Counted from the first letter of the stretch, positions 1 to 5,773 are shown. The stretch is DNA of 11,734 nt from Candidatus Woesearchaeota archaeon (GCA_016203335.1 JACQNA010000006.1:1-11734), one strand, 5' to 3'. Program-made: numbers and translations. Notes: generated from the sequence alone by a model not told the origin.

Positions 1-38
1 CCCGGGATTCCTCAAGCATACAGACATTACTGACTGCC

Positions 39-50
39 GCATATATTAAT
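39..50 (-). promoter_or_regulatory. TATA-like box for a gene leaving the window at the left edge
   Basis: On the minus strand this reads ATTAATATAT, downstream of the RNase P RNA 3' end. An ATG on the minus strand with its A at position 19 lies about 26 nt further on, the same spacing as other promoters here, and the frame (MLEES...) stays open to the edge. Only six codons are visible, so nothing can be said about the product. Confidence 0.35.
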
Positions 51-81
51 CTTTCTCTTTAAAGAAGGGCGAAGAATATTT

Positions 82-470
82 GAGGGCAGCAGTAAGCCAC
101 CTTCTGTCAGTCCTCATGCCTCCATGAATGGACTGCCGTAACATTTCACTAAGCGTCGCGAAGACTTGCACCCGCCCGGGCTCACCGTTTCATCCGTTCC
201 GCTCAGGATAGTCAGGAGGTTACGCCAAGGTTTCCTTGACGCGCCAGAAATGCAGCGCATTTCTGAGCGACTCGTTCAGCTCGCGCCGAACTTCGCATCC
301 ATCATCCCCAAGAGCGGTGGTATCGTTGCTGCGTGGTTGCCATCCATCACTGGATCTCAGCTTGCGCTGAGGGGCGTCTTGAAGCAGTTGCAAAGGATGC
401 CCTTGCGCCTGCGCGGTGGGTGGACTTTCCTCACTCAAACAGATGAGCGAAAGTTACGTTGCTGCCCTCT
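82..470 (-). ncRNA. rnpB: RNase P RNA (archaeal type A-like)
   Basis: Catalytic RNA of ribonuclease P, which removes 5' leaders from pre-tRNA. Read on the minus strand, the conserved blocks come in the right order. CR-I, GAGGAAAGTCC, is at about 422-432. The GATGAAACGGTGAGCC block is at 179-194. The GGGTGCAAGTC block (CR-IV) is at 163-173. A CTTAGTGAAATG stretch is near 141-153. The CR-V-type GACAGAA is at 102-108, followed by GGTGGCTTACTGCTG. The ends pair as helix P1: GAGGGCAGCA (minus strand, 460-469) with TGCTGCCCTC (82-91), a perfect 10 bp, which sets both termini. The 5' end lies about 26 nt from a TATA box. The roughly 389-nt length suits an archaeal type A RNA. A P12-like arm at 245-267 contains a near-perfect hairpin whose arms recur at the far end of the window. 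No protein should be called here, although both strands have open frames. Confidence 0.95.
245..267. repeat. Palindromic hairpin inside the RNase P RNA gene, repeated at 11686
   Basis: CAGAAATGC, a 3-nt loop, then GCATTTCTGAG. It lies where RNase P RNA would have its variable P12 arm. The sequence at 11686-11708 is identical except for the three loop bases (AGC here, GTG there), including the two flanking bases outside the stem. Confidence 0.75.
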
Positions 471-491
471 GAACCAAATATTTCCCTGACC

Positions 492-499
492 TATTTAAA
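492..499 (-). promoter_or_regulatory. TATA box of RNase P RNA
   Basis: ATTTAAATAG on the minus strand. Its centre is about 26 nt from the P1 5' strand at 469-470, so start site and RNA end agree. Confidence 0.7.
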
Positions 500-546
500 T
501 CTTCGTGTTATTATTTTCAATATTGAACACAAAGACCATCACAACA

Positions 547-554
547 TTTAAATA
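547..554 (+). promoter_or_regulatory. TATA box of the 118-residue hypothetical gene
   Basis: TTTAAATA centred about 28 nt before the ATG at 578, consistent with a leaderless mRNA. Confidence 0.55.
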
Positions 555-577
555 TCTCTCCCTGGACATGGTCGTGC

Positions 578-934
578 ATGCCGAATTTCGACGGCTTTCC
601 CCGTTCCGCTCCTTACCTCAACGCGCTGCTGGGCACATTGGATATTTCCCATTCCAATCCCCTGCAGCAGAATTATGCCCATTGCATGGATACACTCTTT
701 CTTGCAGAGCCAGACATCCCTATTCTGCTGGCAAGAGGCCAGCCGCTCCACGTGCATTATGTCCTGCCCTTCTCAAGCCAGGAGGGGGCGATGGGTGAGC
801 AGATCAATCCCAATCCTTTCAGCTGCCAATCAGCCCACACCCAGGCGCTGCGCGCAGCAAGGCTGGAAAGAATCACTGAAAGCACATACCGCGCTGATGT
901 AGCACTGCACCCAGAATACTGGGAGATACATTAG
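578..934 (+). CDS. Hypothetical protein, 118 aa
   Basis: I do not recognise this family. The product is a soluble-looking protein with no signal peptide, membrane segment or metal-binding Cys cluster. It contains several prolines and a mixed, slightly acidic middle (LFLAEPDIPILLARGQPLHVHYVLPF), then a helix-compatible stretch near residues 86-103 rich in Ala and Arg. The start is supported by a TATA box about 28 nt upstream, as for well-recognised genes in this window. The gene is divergent from the RNase P RNA gene and ends 86 bp before the inserted mobile element. It may be lineage-specific. Other open frames across the same interval have no promoter support. Confidence 0.55.
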   Translation: MPNFDGFPRSAPYLNALLGTLDISHSNPLQQNYAHCMDTLFLAEPDIPILLARGQPLHVHYVLPFSSQEGAMGEQINPNPFSCQSAHTQALRAARLERITESTYRADVALHPEYWEIH

Positions 935-1011
935 CAGGGCACGATCTGCACCAGAGCATTTCTTTCCTTAATAAGTCAAACGTAACCAGCATCCGAAACC
1001 GTCCATAACCC

Positions 1012-1020
1012 CCACTATTC
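1012..1020. repeat. Left direct repeat of the inserted element (CCACTATTC)
   Basis: Identical to 1184-1192 on the other side of the element. It reads as a target-site duplication of 9 bp, or 8 bp if one boundary base belongs to the element. Confidence 0.7.
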
Positions 1021-1183
1021 GGCTCTGTAGAAAATCTCGTTTTACTCGGGTTAGCATCAGGTTCGGCTCTCTCTGTTATGCTATAAGGCTGACATCCCCC
1101 GGATGGGACAACCCCCTTGTCAGCATTATGTGTATATAGAAAAGCCTCACCAAGGGATGCTAACCTACATTTTCTACAGAGCC
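1021..1183. mobile_element. MITE-like fold-back element with IS6-type terminal repeats (~163 bp)
   Basis: The ends are perfect 15-bp inverted repeats: GGCTCTGTAGAAAAT (1021-1035) and ATTTTCTACAGAGCC (1169-1183). The outer GGCTCTGT is like the terminal repeats of IS6-family insertion sequences (known of the family), which duplicate 8 bp on insertion; here 8-9 bp are duplicated. Further inside, GGTTAGCATC and GATGCTAACC pair, and GCTGACA pairs with TGTCAGC, so a transcript or single strand would fold back along much of its length. There is no room for a transposase, so it is a non-autonomous derivative. It sits just upstream of the TATA box of the winged-helix gene at 1229 and could affect its expression. 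The IS6 assignment rests on the end sequence alone. Confidence 0.75.
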
Positions 1184-1192
1184 CCACTATTC
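1184..1192. repeat. Right direct repeat of the inserted element (CCACTATTC)
   Basis: Matches 1012-1020 exactly and abuts the right inverted end. Together the two copies support insertion by transposition. Confidence 0.7.
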
Positions 1193-1198
1193 GCAACC

Positions 1199-1206
1199 TA
1201 TTTATA
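1199..1206 (+). promoter_or_regulatory. TATA box of the winged-helix membrane regulator
   Basis: TATTTATA centred about 26 nt before the ATG at 1229, giving a leaderless start. It lies only 7 bp after the target duplication of the inserted element. Confidence 0.65.
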
Positions 1207-1228
1207 GCGTGCTCTCTTCCTGTATCAT

Positions 1229-1798
1229 ATGCCTAAAGAACAGTTCCTCGTAGTCAGCCTGAGAGAAGAGCAGGCCAAGCGCCTGGCACAGGTGCTTAGC
1301 AATGATACCTCAAGAAAGATTCTTGATTGCCTTGCCCAGCAGAGAGATGCGACAGAAACCCAGCTGGCAAAAGAGCTGCATCTGCCTCTTTCTACCGTTC
1401 ACTACAATGTCCAGCAGCTGCTGCAGGGAAAGCTGGTTGAGGCAGAGGAGTTCCATTACTCGCCGAAAGGCAAGGAGGTGAACCATTACCGCCTGGCGAA
1501 CAAGTACATCATCATCGCCCCGGCAGCCACCTTTGGATTCAGGCAGCGATTACGAAGCGTCATCCCAGCCCTTATCCTCGCCCTGGCATCCACAGCAGCT
1601 ATCCGCCTGCTCACCAAGCCGGAAACCGCTGCAGCACCGCTCCTGGCGCAGGCAGAATCAGCGGCATTGCGCATGGCGCCCGCAGTGCAATCAGAGCCAA
1701 ATGTCGCCTGGTGGTTCCTCTTTGGTTCCGTGGTGTTTGTGTTAGGATACATCCTCTTCGCCGCTCTTGACTATCTCTGGCACAAAGAGCAAATCTGA
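1229..1798 (+). CDS. Membrane-anchored winged-helix (ArsR-like) transcription regulator
   Basis: 189 aa. Residues about 15-95 form an ArsR-type winged helix-turn-helix: an N-terminal helix (AQVLSNDTSRKILDCL), the helix-turn-helix (ATETQLAKELHLPLSTVHYN) with STVHYNVQQL as recognition helix, then a wing with KLVEAEEFHYSPKGKEVNHYRLA. Two hydrophobic segments follow, at 111-128 and 159-183, separated by an Ala/Pro-rich loop. The DNA-binding domain and the short C-terminal HKEQI tail are therefore expected in the cytoplasm and the loop outside. This arrangement is known from archaeal membrane-bound one-component regulators; target and signal are not evident. No metal-binding Cys pair typical of ArsR is seen. 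The gene has its own promoter and stands alone. Start chosen at the first ATG, 26 nt from the TATA box. Confidence 0.85.
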   Translation: MPKEQFLVVSLREEQAKRLAQVLSNDTSRKILDCLAQQRDATETQLAKELHLPLSTVHYNVQQLLQGKLVEAEEFHYSPKGKEVNHYRLANKYIIIAPAATFGFRQRLRSVIPALILALASTAAIRLLTKPETAAAPLLAQAESAALRMAPAVQSEPNVAWWFLFGSVVFVLGYILFAALDYLWHKEQI

Positions 1799-1807
1799 GG
1801 AGCAAAG

Positions 1808-1816
1808 CTTTATATA
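1808..1816 (+). promoter_or_regulatory. TATA box of the two-gene unit 1852-2854
   Basis: CTTTATATA. A start site about 26 nt on falls near 1838, just before a Shine-Dalgarno-like GGTGGT at 1841-1846, so this unit would have a short leader rather than be leaderless. Confidence 0.6.
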
Positions 1817-1851
1817 CTTCCTTTTAGGCACCAGAAAATCGGTGGTATCTC

Positions 1852-2352
1852 ATCTTTGTCAGGACTAAGCGGATTGCCGGAAAAGAATATGCCTATTTAG
1901 TAGAGAATATCTGGACTTCCGAAGGGGCGCGCCAGAAGACCGTTCGCTATCTCGGCAAGGTCATTGCATTGCCCAAACAGGCTCCCACCCTATTCGTATA
2001 CCGGCAACAGGATACCTCAAACATCATTGTCCGTAACCTCATCCTGGCGGAATTGCGGGGCCACGGATTCGTGCAGAGAGGAAGCCTCCTGGCCCATCCG
2101 AGCAACATCATCTTTCATCCAAAAACTTATCGTTTATCGTCGGGAAAACAGGATATCGTCCTCAGGCTGAACAACGAATATTTCTGCACGCACACGCTTA
2201 TGCAGCTCCTCAATTTTCGCGCCAGGGGTGATGAGGAGCAGGTAGGGCTTGCCTTGGCTCAGGCAGTCGTTGCTGCAGGGCTCACTATCCCTCCTGATGC
2301 CTTTATCCATCTCTTTGAGCAGGTATTCGCCAATGAACCAGAAACCCTCTAA
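1852..2352 (+). CDS. Conserved-looking hypothetical protein, ~166 aa, apparent ATC start
   Basis: The frame is open from 1828 and reads IFVRTKRIAGKEYAYLVENI from 1852. There is no in-frame ATG, GTG or TTG until the TTG at 1969. The N-terminal block (basic strand, KEYAYLVEN, then RQKTVRYLGKV) is coherent protein sequence and recalls the N-terminus of some IS1634-like transposases, so starting at 1969 would cut it off. A GGTGGT ribosome-binding-like site lies 5 nt before the ATC at 1852, and the TATA box places transcription start at about 1838. I therefore propose 1852 as the start, either a near-cognate codon or an ATG-to-ATC change. The rest has no recognised motif; the C-terminus is helical. 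Its 3' end overlaps the AK6 gene by 20 nt, implying co-transcription and translational coupling. Function unknown. Confidence 0.6.
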   Translation: MFVRTKRIAGKEYAYLVENIWTSEGARQKTVRYLGKVIALPKQAPTLFVYRQQDTSNIIVRNLILAELRGHGFVQRGSLLAHPSNIIFHPKTYRLSSGKQDIVLRLNNEYFCTHTLMQLLNFRARGDEEQVGLALAQAVVAAGLTIPPDAFIHLFEQVFANEPETL

Positions 2353-2854
2353 AACAGCCAGGAAAGCGGTTATTGCAGTCTCGGGCACCCCAGGTACTGG
2401 TAAAACCCTGATAGCCAAGAAACTCTCACTTTTGCTGAAGATGCGCAGAATAGATATTGACCGCTATATCGGCGCTCACCGGCTCTTTACAGGCTACGAT
2501 CAGCTGCGCAAGACCAGGATAGTTCCCATCGGGCCGTTGAAGCGTTCTCTTGCTGCATACATCAAGAAAAGTGAGCGTTCGCTGATTATCGATTCCCATT
2601 TAGCTCACTTTCTCTCTCCCAGGATAGTGGACATCGTGATTATCACCGTCTGCGACATCAAAACGCTCCACCAACGGCTGCAGAAGAGGGGCTACAACCA
2701 GCTCAAAATCAGGGAAAACCTGGATGCCGAGATATTTGATACCTGCTATACCGAAGCGCAAGAAATGGGCCATACCCGCATCCTGCGGGTAGATACCACG
2801 CGCAGGCCGCCCATTCATACTCTTGCCCAAAAAATCAGGAAAATGCTCGATTGA
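2333..2854 (+). CDS. Adenylate kinase AK6 / Fap7-like NTPase
   Basis: 173 aa, a usual length for the AK6 family. It catalyses ATP + AMP = 2 ADP; in eukaryotes and archaea the family also helps small-subunit ribosome maturation through the uS11 protein Rps14 (family knowledge). Visible motifs: P-loop GTPGTGKT at 18-25; RIDIDRYI at 39-46; the IIDSHLAHFL motif at 85-94, which in the family corresponds to the NMP/Walker-B region; and the AK6 lid signature RLQKRGYNQLKIRENLDAEI at 115-134. The C-terminal helix is basic. The open frame extends upstream, but the ATG at 2333 is chosen because the AK6 domain begins here, an AGGT-like site precedes it, and longer starts run deep into the preceding gene. 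It is the second gene of a two-gene unit. The TGA stop lies inside the first of a set of GACTTGTCCC repeats. Confidence 0.92.
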   Translation: MNQKPSKTARKAVIAVSGTPGTGKTLIAKKLSLLLKMRRIDIDRYIGAHRLFTGYDQLRKTRIVPIGPLKRSLAAYIKKSERSLIIDSHLAHFLSPRIVDIVIITVCDIKTLHQRLQKRGYNQLKIRENLDAEIFDTCYTEAQEMGHTRILRVDTTRRPPIHTLAQKIRKMLD

Positions 2855-2911
2855 CTTGTCCCTTCTGGTGTCCCGACTTGTCCCTTAATTACAGGACAAG
2901 AGGACATGTCC
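2853..2911. repeat. GACTTGTCCC repeat cluster, intergenic copy
   Basis: GACTTGTCCC occurs at 2853-2862 and 2875-2884. Inverted forms follow: GGACAAG at 2893-2899, then the palindrome AGGACATGTCCT at 2900-2911. The first copy covers the AK6 stop codon. The same 10-mer is repeated in the neighbouring minus-strand gene at 3222-3275. Confidence 0.6.
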
Positions 2912-2929
2912 TCAAGGACAACACATCAC

Positions 2930-3613
2930 TTATCTTCCAGAAACCCTGATCTTCTCTTCCGCATCAACAAAGAAGCCTTTCTTGCGCACACCAATCGGTT
3001 TTGCGCGGATCGTAATCCCCTGCTCCCGCAACTCATAAATCAAATTCCTGATGCTTTTCTCCTTTTTACCGAGGTATTTTGCGATCGCATCATAGCCCAG
3101 CGGCTTGTCGTAATTATACAGCAGGTTGAGCACCTCAATCTGGGCTCCGCTCAGCGTGTCCATGCGTATTGCCCCCTGCTGCGCATCGATCAGTGGCTTT
3201 GCTGCAGGAATCTTCGCTAATGACTTGTCCTTGACTTGTCCCGTACTTGTCCCGTCTGTTGTCCCGACTTGTCCTTTCTGCGTATGTTCGACGCTGGACA
3301 GCCGATCCGCCAGCTCCTGGTGGCGCTGGTGGAGGCTCAGCAGGTATTCATGGGTATTCCGAAGGTATCCGCCGAGTTCCGCATGCCTCTGCTCCATCGA
3401 GTGAGCCCAGGCAGTGAGGTTCTTCACCTCTTCCTTCGTCAAAGTGAGAGCTTCATGAGAGCGCTCCAGGTGCCGATTTCTGGTATGGAGGTGGCTGATC
3501 CAGGCCTTCAGCAAGCTGATATCATCCTTGAGAGAGTGGAAAGTGAGAGCAATGTGGTGCTCCTGGAGTTGCCTCCTGCCAGCAAAGAACCTATTTTTGA
3601 TGAAATCGAACAT
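2930..3613 (-). CDS. Coiled-coil protein with C-terminal winged helix
   Basis: 227 aa, three regions. Residues 25-110 are a long heptad-rich coiled coil (HSLKDDISLLKAWISHL ... SLHQRHQELADRLSSVEH), unusually rich in His and Leu. Residues 112-140 are a low-complexity linker (KGQVGTTDGTSTGQVKDKS) encoded by the tandem repeats listed separately. Residues 153-225 form a winged helix: LSGAQIEVLNLLYNYDKPLGYDAIAKYLGKKEKSIRNLIYEL, then a basic wing (RAKPIGVRKKGFFVDAEE). This suggests a dimeric DNA-binding protein, perhaps a lineage-specific regulator; the ligand is unknown. The minus-strand TATA box at 3649-3657 puts transcription start about 14 nt before the ATG, with a GAGGG site in the leader. The gene is convergent with AK6 and divergent from the nucleotidylyltransferase. 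Confidence 0.8.
   Translation of the reverse strand: MFDFIKNRFFAGRRQLQEHHIALTFHSLKDDISLLKAWISHLHTRNRHLERSHEALTLTKEEVKNLTAWAHSMEQRHAELGGYLRNTHEYLLSLHQRHQELADRLSSVEHTQKGQVGTTDGTSTGQVKDKSLAKIPAAKPLIDAQQGAIRMDTLSGAQIEVLNLLYNYDKPLGYDAIAKYLGKKEKSIRNLIYELREQGITIRAKPIGVRKKGFFVDAEEKIRVSGR
3222..3275. repeat. Tandem GACTTGTCC(CG) repeats inside a coding linker
   Basis: About five degenerate units of 11-12 bp on the plus strand: TGACTTGTCCT, TGACTTGTCCCG, TACTTGTCCCG, TCTGTTGTCCCG and ACTTGTCCTT. Read on the minus strand they encode the flexible linker of the coiled-coil protein. Confidence 0.75.
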
Positions 3614-3648
3614 TTCCTGCCCTCACGCAGGGTATCAGGTACGCCTCC

Positions 3649-3657
3649 TATTTATAT
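3649..3657 (-). promoter_or_regulatory. TATA box of the coiled-coil/winged-helix gene
   Basis: ATATAAATA on the minus strand, giving a predicted start site near 3627 and a leader of about 14 nt. Confidence 0.6.
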
Positions 3658-3708
3658 GTTGCTGTTCCTCTCTAAAGTGAGGGATAAGGGAAATCCGGGG
3701 AAAGCAAG

Positions 3709-3716
3709 CTTTATTA
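3709..3716 (+). promoter_or_regulatory. TATA box of the nucleotidylyltransferase
   Basis: CTTTATTA centred about 27 nt before the ATG at 3740, indicating a leaderless start. Confidence 0.6.
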
Positions 3717-3739
3717 AGCAGCCCCTTTCCGTGCTTGCC

Positions 3740-4756
3740 ATGCCCAAAATAACCTCTGCAGTAATGCTTGCTGCAGGAAAGTCCACCAGGACGTATCCCC
3801 TGACATTAACCCGGCCCAAGCCGCTCCTCAAAGTGAGGGATAAAACTATTTTGGAGCACAATCTGGAGCAATTGCAGGGGCTCGTGGAGGAAGTGATACT
3901 TATCATCGGCTACCGGGCAGCGCAGATGCAGGAGGCGGCAAAACAAGCCAGGATTCCGGTCCGTTGCATCGTGCAGGAACAGCAGCTCGGCACTGGCCAT
4001 GCCCTGCTGCAGGCAGAGCAGTTTATCGACGGAGATTTCCTGGTTCTGGGCGGAGACGATATCTTCCATCACGGTGATATTAAGCGCTGCATGCAGCATG
4101 CTCCTGCTGTCCTTGCCCAGCGCGTTGCCCATCCGGAACGGTTTGGGGTATTCCTGCTCAACGGCAAATATATCACCAAGGTCATCGAGAAGCCGAAGGA
4201 ATTTGTCTCTGACCTGGCAAACACGGGCTGTTATGCCTTCCCCAAATCCATCTTCCCTATCCTCCATCAGCTGCAGCCCTCCCCCCGCGGCGAGATCGAG
4301 CTGACTGATGCGTTAAACGTGCTTGCCGCGCAGCAAAAAGTCTCCTGCGTCCGCGTGCAGCGCTACTGGCTGCCCATAGGCTATCCCTGGAGCCTGCTGG
4401 ATGCCCAGAAAAAGCTTGGTGCTGCAGTCAGCATCGGCAAGGGCTGTGCTATAGCCAAGACTGCACGAATCAGCAACTCTATCCTGATGGATGCCTGCAC
4501 AGTCGGCGAGCATGCTCATATCTTTTACTCAGTCATCGGCAATAATGTGCATATCGGCAATAATGTCAAGATTCTGTACAAGCAGCGGGAGCCTGTCCAG
4601 AGCCTGCTAAACGGCGTTTGGGTAGACACCGGCAGGAAGATGCTGGGTGCTATCATTGGTGATAATGTTACGGTAAAGCCAAATACCATTATCCATCCTG
4701 GCATCAAGATTAGCCCAAACCAGGTCATAAGCGGCGAGATCCGGAAAGACCAATGA
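3740..4756 (+). CDS. Sugar-1-phosphate nucleotidylyltransferase with left-handed beta-helix tail (GlmU/RmlA-like)
   Basis: 338 aa. It transfers UMP or dTMP from UTP/dTTP to a sugar 1-phosphate, making an activated nucleotide sugar in the cytoplasm. Residues 8-30 carry the nucleotide-binding signature VMLAAGKSTRTYPLTLTRPK (the family's second glycine of GxGT/SR is Lys-Ser here: GKSTR). Other family motifs are QLGTGHALL at 82-90, GGDD at 104-107 (metal site), IEKPKE at 149-154, NTGCY at 161-165 and GEIELTD at 184-190. From about 229 to 333 come hexapeptide turns (SIGKGCAIAKTARISNSILM ... GAIIGDNVTVKPNTIIHPG) of a left-handed beta-helix, as in archaeal bifunctional enzymes related to Sulfolobus ST0452. 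At 338 residues the helix is shorter than in that 401-residue enzyme, so acetyltransferase activity is uncertain. The frame is open further upstream, but that part is antisense to the coiled-coil gene; the ATG at 3740 is fixed by the TATA box. Sugar specificity cannot be read; UDP-glucose or UDP-GlcNAc would fit the dehydrogenase at 9739. Confidence 0.88.
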   Translation: MPKITSAVMLAAGKSTRTYPLTLTRPKPLLKVRDKTILEHNLEQLQGLVEEVILIIGYRAAQMQEAAKQARIPVRCIVQEQQLGTGHALLQAEQFIDGDFLVLGGDDIFHHGDIKRCMQHAPAVLAQRVAHPERFGVFLLNGKYITKVIEKPKEFVSDLANTGCYAFPKSIFPILHQLQPSPRGEIELTDALNVLAAQQKVSCVRVQRYWLPIGYPWSLLDAQKKLGAAVSIGKGCAIAKTARISNSILMDACTVGEHAHIFYSVIGNNVHIGNNVKILYKQREPVQSLLNGVWVDTGRKMLGAIIGDNVTVKPNTIIHPGIKISPNQVISGEIRKDQ

Positions 4757-4791
4757 CTGGTTTATTCTGGTGCCTAAACCAAAGCCCAATC

Positions 4792-4799
4792 CTTATATA
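4792..4799 (+). promoter_or_regulatory. TATA box of the peroxiredoxin-like gene
   Basis: CTTATATA centred about 26 nt before the ATG at 4822; leaderless. Confidence 0.65.
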
Positions 4800-4821
4800 G
4801 CCGAAGCCCTTTTCCTTATTC

Positions 4822-5373
4822 ATGGCACTCACTCCCTCATCCAGTATGCTTGCCCCAGGCACCCGGGCGCCAGACTTCACCCTCAAAGGCATTGACGGGA
4901 AAAAGCATTCCCTTGCAGACTACAGCACTGCCCGTGCCCTGCTCATCGTCTTTATGTGCAACCACTGCCCGTATGTCCAGGCAAAACTGCCAGACATCAT
5001 CGCCCTGCAGAAGCAGTTTCGGAAAGATGGTTTGCAGGTGATTGGTATCAGCAGCAATGATGCCCTCCAGTACCCTGATGACTCATTTGAGAACATGAAT
5101 CGCTTTGCCCGGGAAAAGGGCATCAATTTTCCTTACCTCTATGATGAAACCCAGAAGGTAGCCAAGGCATACGGCGCCTCCTGTACCCCAGATCCCTTTC
5201 TCTTTGATGCCAACCGCGTATTGGTGTTCCACGGTAGGATAACTGATGCTGCAGAGCCCGGCGATCCAGTGGCTGAGTACACCATGGAAGACGCTATTAC
5301 CCAAGTGCTTGCGGGGAAGAAGCCGGTGAAGGCATTTGAGCCTTCTATCGGGTGCTCGATTAAGTGGAAGTGA
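4822..5373 (+). CDS. Thioredoxin-fold AhpC/TSA (PRX-like) protein
   Basis: 183 aa, full length for the PRX-like thioredoxin-family proteins. It begins with the peroxiredoxin entry APGTRAPDFTLKGIDGKKHSL (residues 11-31). Then comes the active-site segment IVFMCNHCPYV at 42-52, with the C46-N-H-C49 pair characteristic of this subgroup, and the cis-proline region SCTPDPFLFD at 120-129 with a third cysteine, C121. No signal peptide is present, so it is expected to be cytoplasmic. Likely role: thiol-disulfide exchange or peroxide reduction; the exact substrate of this subgroup is not established. It has its own promoter, and its 3' end overlaps the convergent gene below by 14 nt. Confidence 0.9.
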   Translation: MALTPSSSMLAPGTRAPDFTLKGIDGKKHSLADYSTARALLIVFMCNHCPYVQAKLPDIIALQKQFRKDGLQVIGISSNDALQYPDDSFENMNRFAREKGINFPYLYDETQKVAKAYGASCTPDPFLFDANRVLVFHGRITDAAEPGDPVAEYTMEDAITQVLAGKKPVKAFEPSIGCSIKWK

Positions 5374-5680
5374 AGAAATAAGGGTTAGCTACTATTCCAA
5401 ACATCGAGGCATATAATTCAGCAAAGCGATATGGCCTTTGAAGAAGATGGGAGCGGAATGTGGCACCTTCGTTATACCCGACTCGATACCTGGATGCCAT
5501 GGTCTGATCAGGAATAGAAAGATCAAGGTCATGTTTGCCTAATATGCCATGGAGTATGCCAATATACATGATTGGGTCAGTGCCGCGCCGTAACTGATTC
5601 TGTTCGTCGAATAAGGCTTCAATGCCCTTCCATTCGCAATAGGCGCGCACCGCCTGCTTCGCAAGGTGGTAACGTTCCAT
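5360..5680 (-). CDS. Hypothetical protein, 106 aa, next to 5S rRNA
   Basis: Not recognised. The protein (MERYHLAKQAVRAYCEWKGI ... ending NPYFFTST) has no membrane segment or signal. Its second half is aromatic and arginine-rich (ASRYRVGYNEGATFRSHLLQ), compatible with nucleic-acid or nucleotide binding, but that is only composition. The frame is open up to 5761, which would begin inside the 5S terminator region. I prefer the ATG at 5680 because a TTTTTATG box (5703-5710) lies about 26 nt upstream, as for other genes here. The gene is convergent with the peroxiredoxin-like gene and overlaps its stop by 14 nt; it is downstream of and co-directional with the 5S gene. Confidence 0.5.
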   Translation of the reverse strand: MERYHLAKQAVRAYCEWKGIEALFDEQNQLRRGTDPIMYIGILHGILGKHDLDLSIPDQTMASRYRVGYNEGATFRSHLLQRPYRFAELYASMFGIVANPYFFTST

Positions 5681-5702
5681 AACCTGGAGCCGAATCAGTT
5701 TG

Positions 5703-5710
5703 CATAAAAA
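5703..5710 (-). promoter_or_regulatory. TATA-like box of the 106-aa gene
   Basis: TTTTTATG on the minus strand, about 26 nt before the ATG at 5680. It supports the short start. Confidence 0.45.
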
Positions 5711-5760
5711 GCTAACGGTTCTTGAACAAAAAAGAAAAGCGGAACTCATAATCCCCATCA

Positions 5761-5773
5761 TAAAATAAAAGGT
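5761..5773 (-). terminator. T-rich terminator of 5S rRNA
   Basis: On the minus strand the 5S 3' end is followed by ACC and then TTTTATTTTA, an archaeal-type oligo-T termination signal. Confidence 0.7.

Noticed and set aside
166..489. Open reading frames on both strands over the left end (107 aa plus strand, 72 aa minus strand)
   Set aside because: They lie across the RNase P RNA gene, whose conserved blocks and P1 pairing explain the sequence; the frames are incidental.
873..1196. Minus-strand open frame of 107 aa
   Set aside because: It runs through the inserted fold-back element and both target duplications, with no promoter or protein-like pattern.
2249..2332. Upstream extension of the AK6 gene
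   Set aside because: It lies inside the preceding gene in another frame, and AK6 proteins start just before the P-loop as seen from 2333.
3222..3275. CRISPR array
   Set aside because: Units are 11-12 bp with no spacers, and no cas genes are present.
3236..3739. In-frame 168-residue N-terminal extension of the nucleotidylyltransferase
   Set aside because: It is antisense to the coiled-coil gene and includes the repeat cluster; the nucleotide-binding signature starts right after the ATG at 3740, which has its own TATA box.
5681..5761. Longer start for the 106-aa gene
   Set aside because: It would begin in the 5S terminator region and skip the TATA-like box that fits the ATG at 5680.
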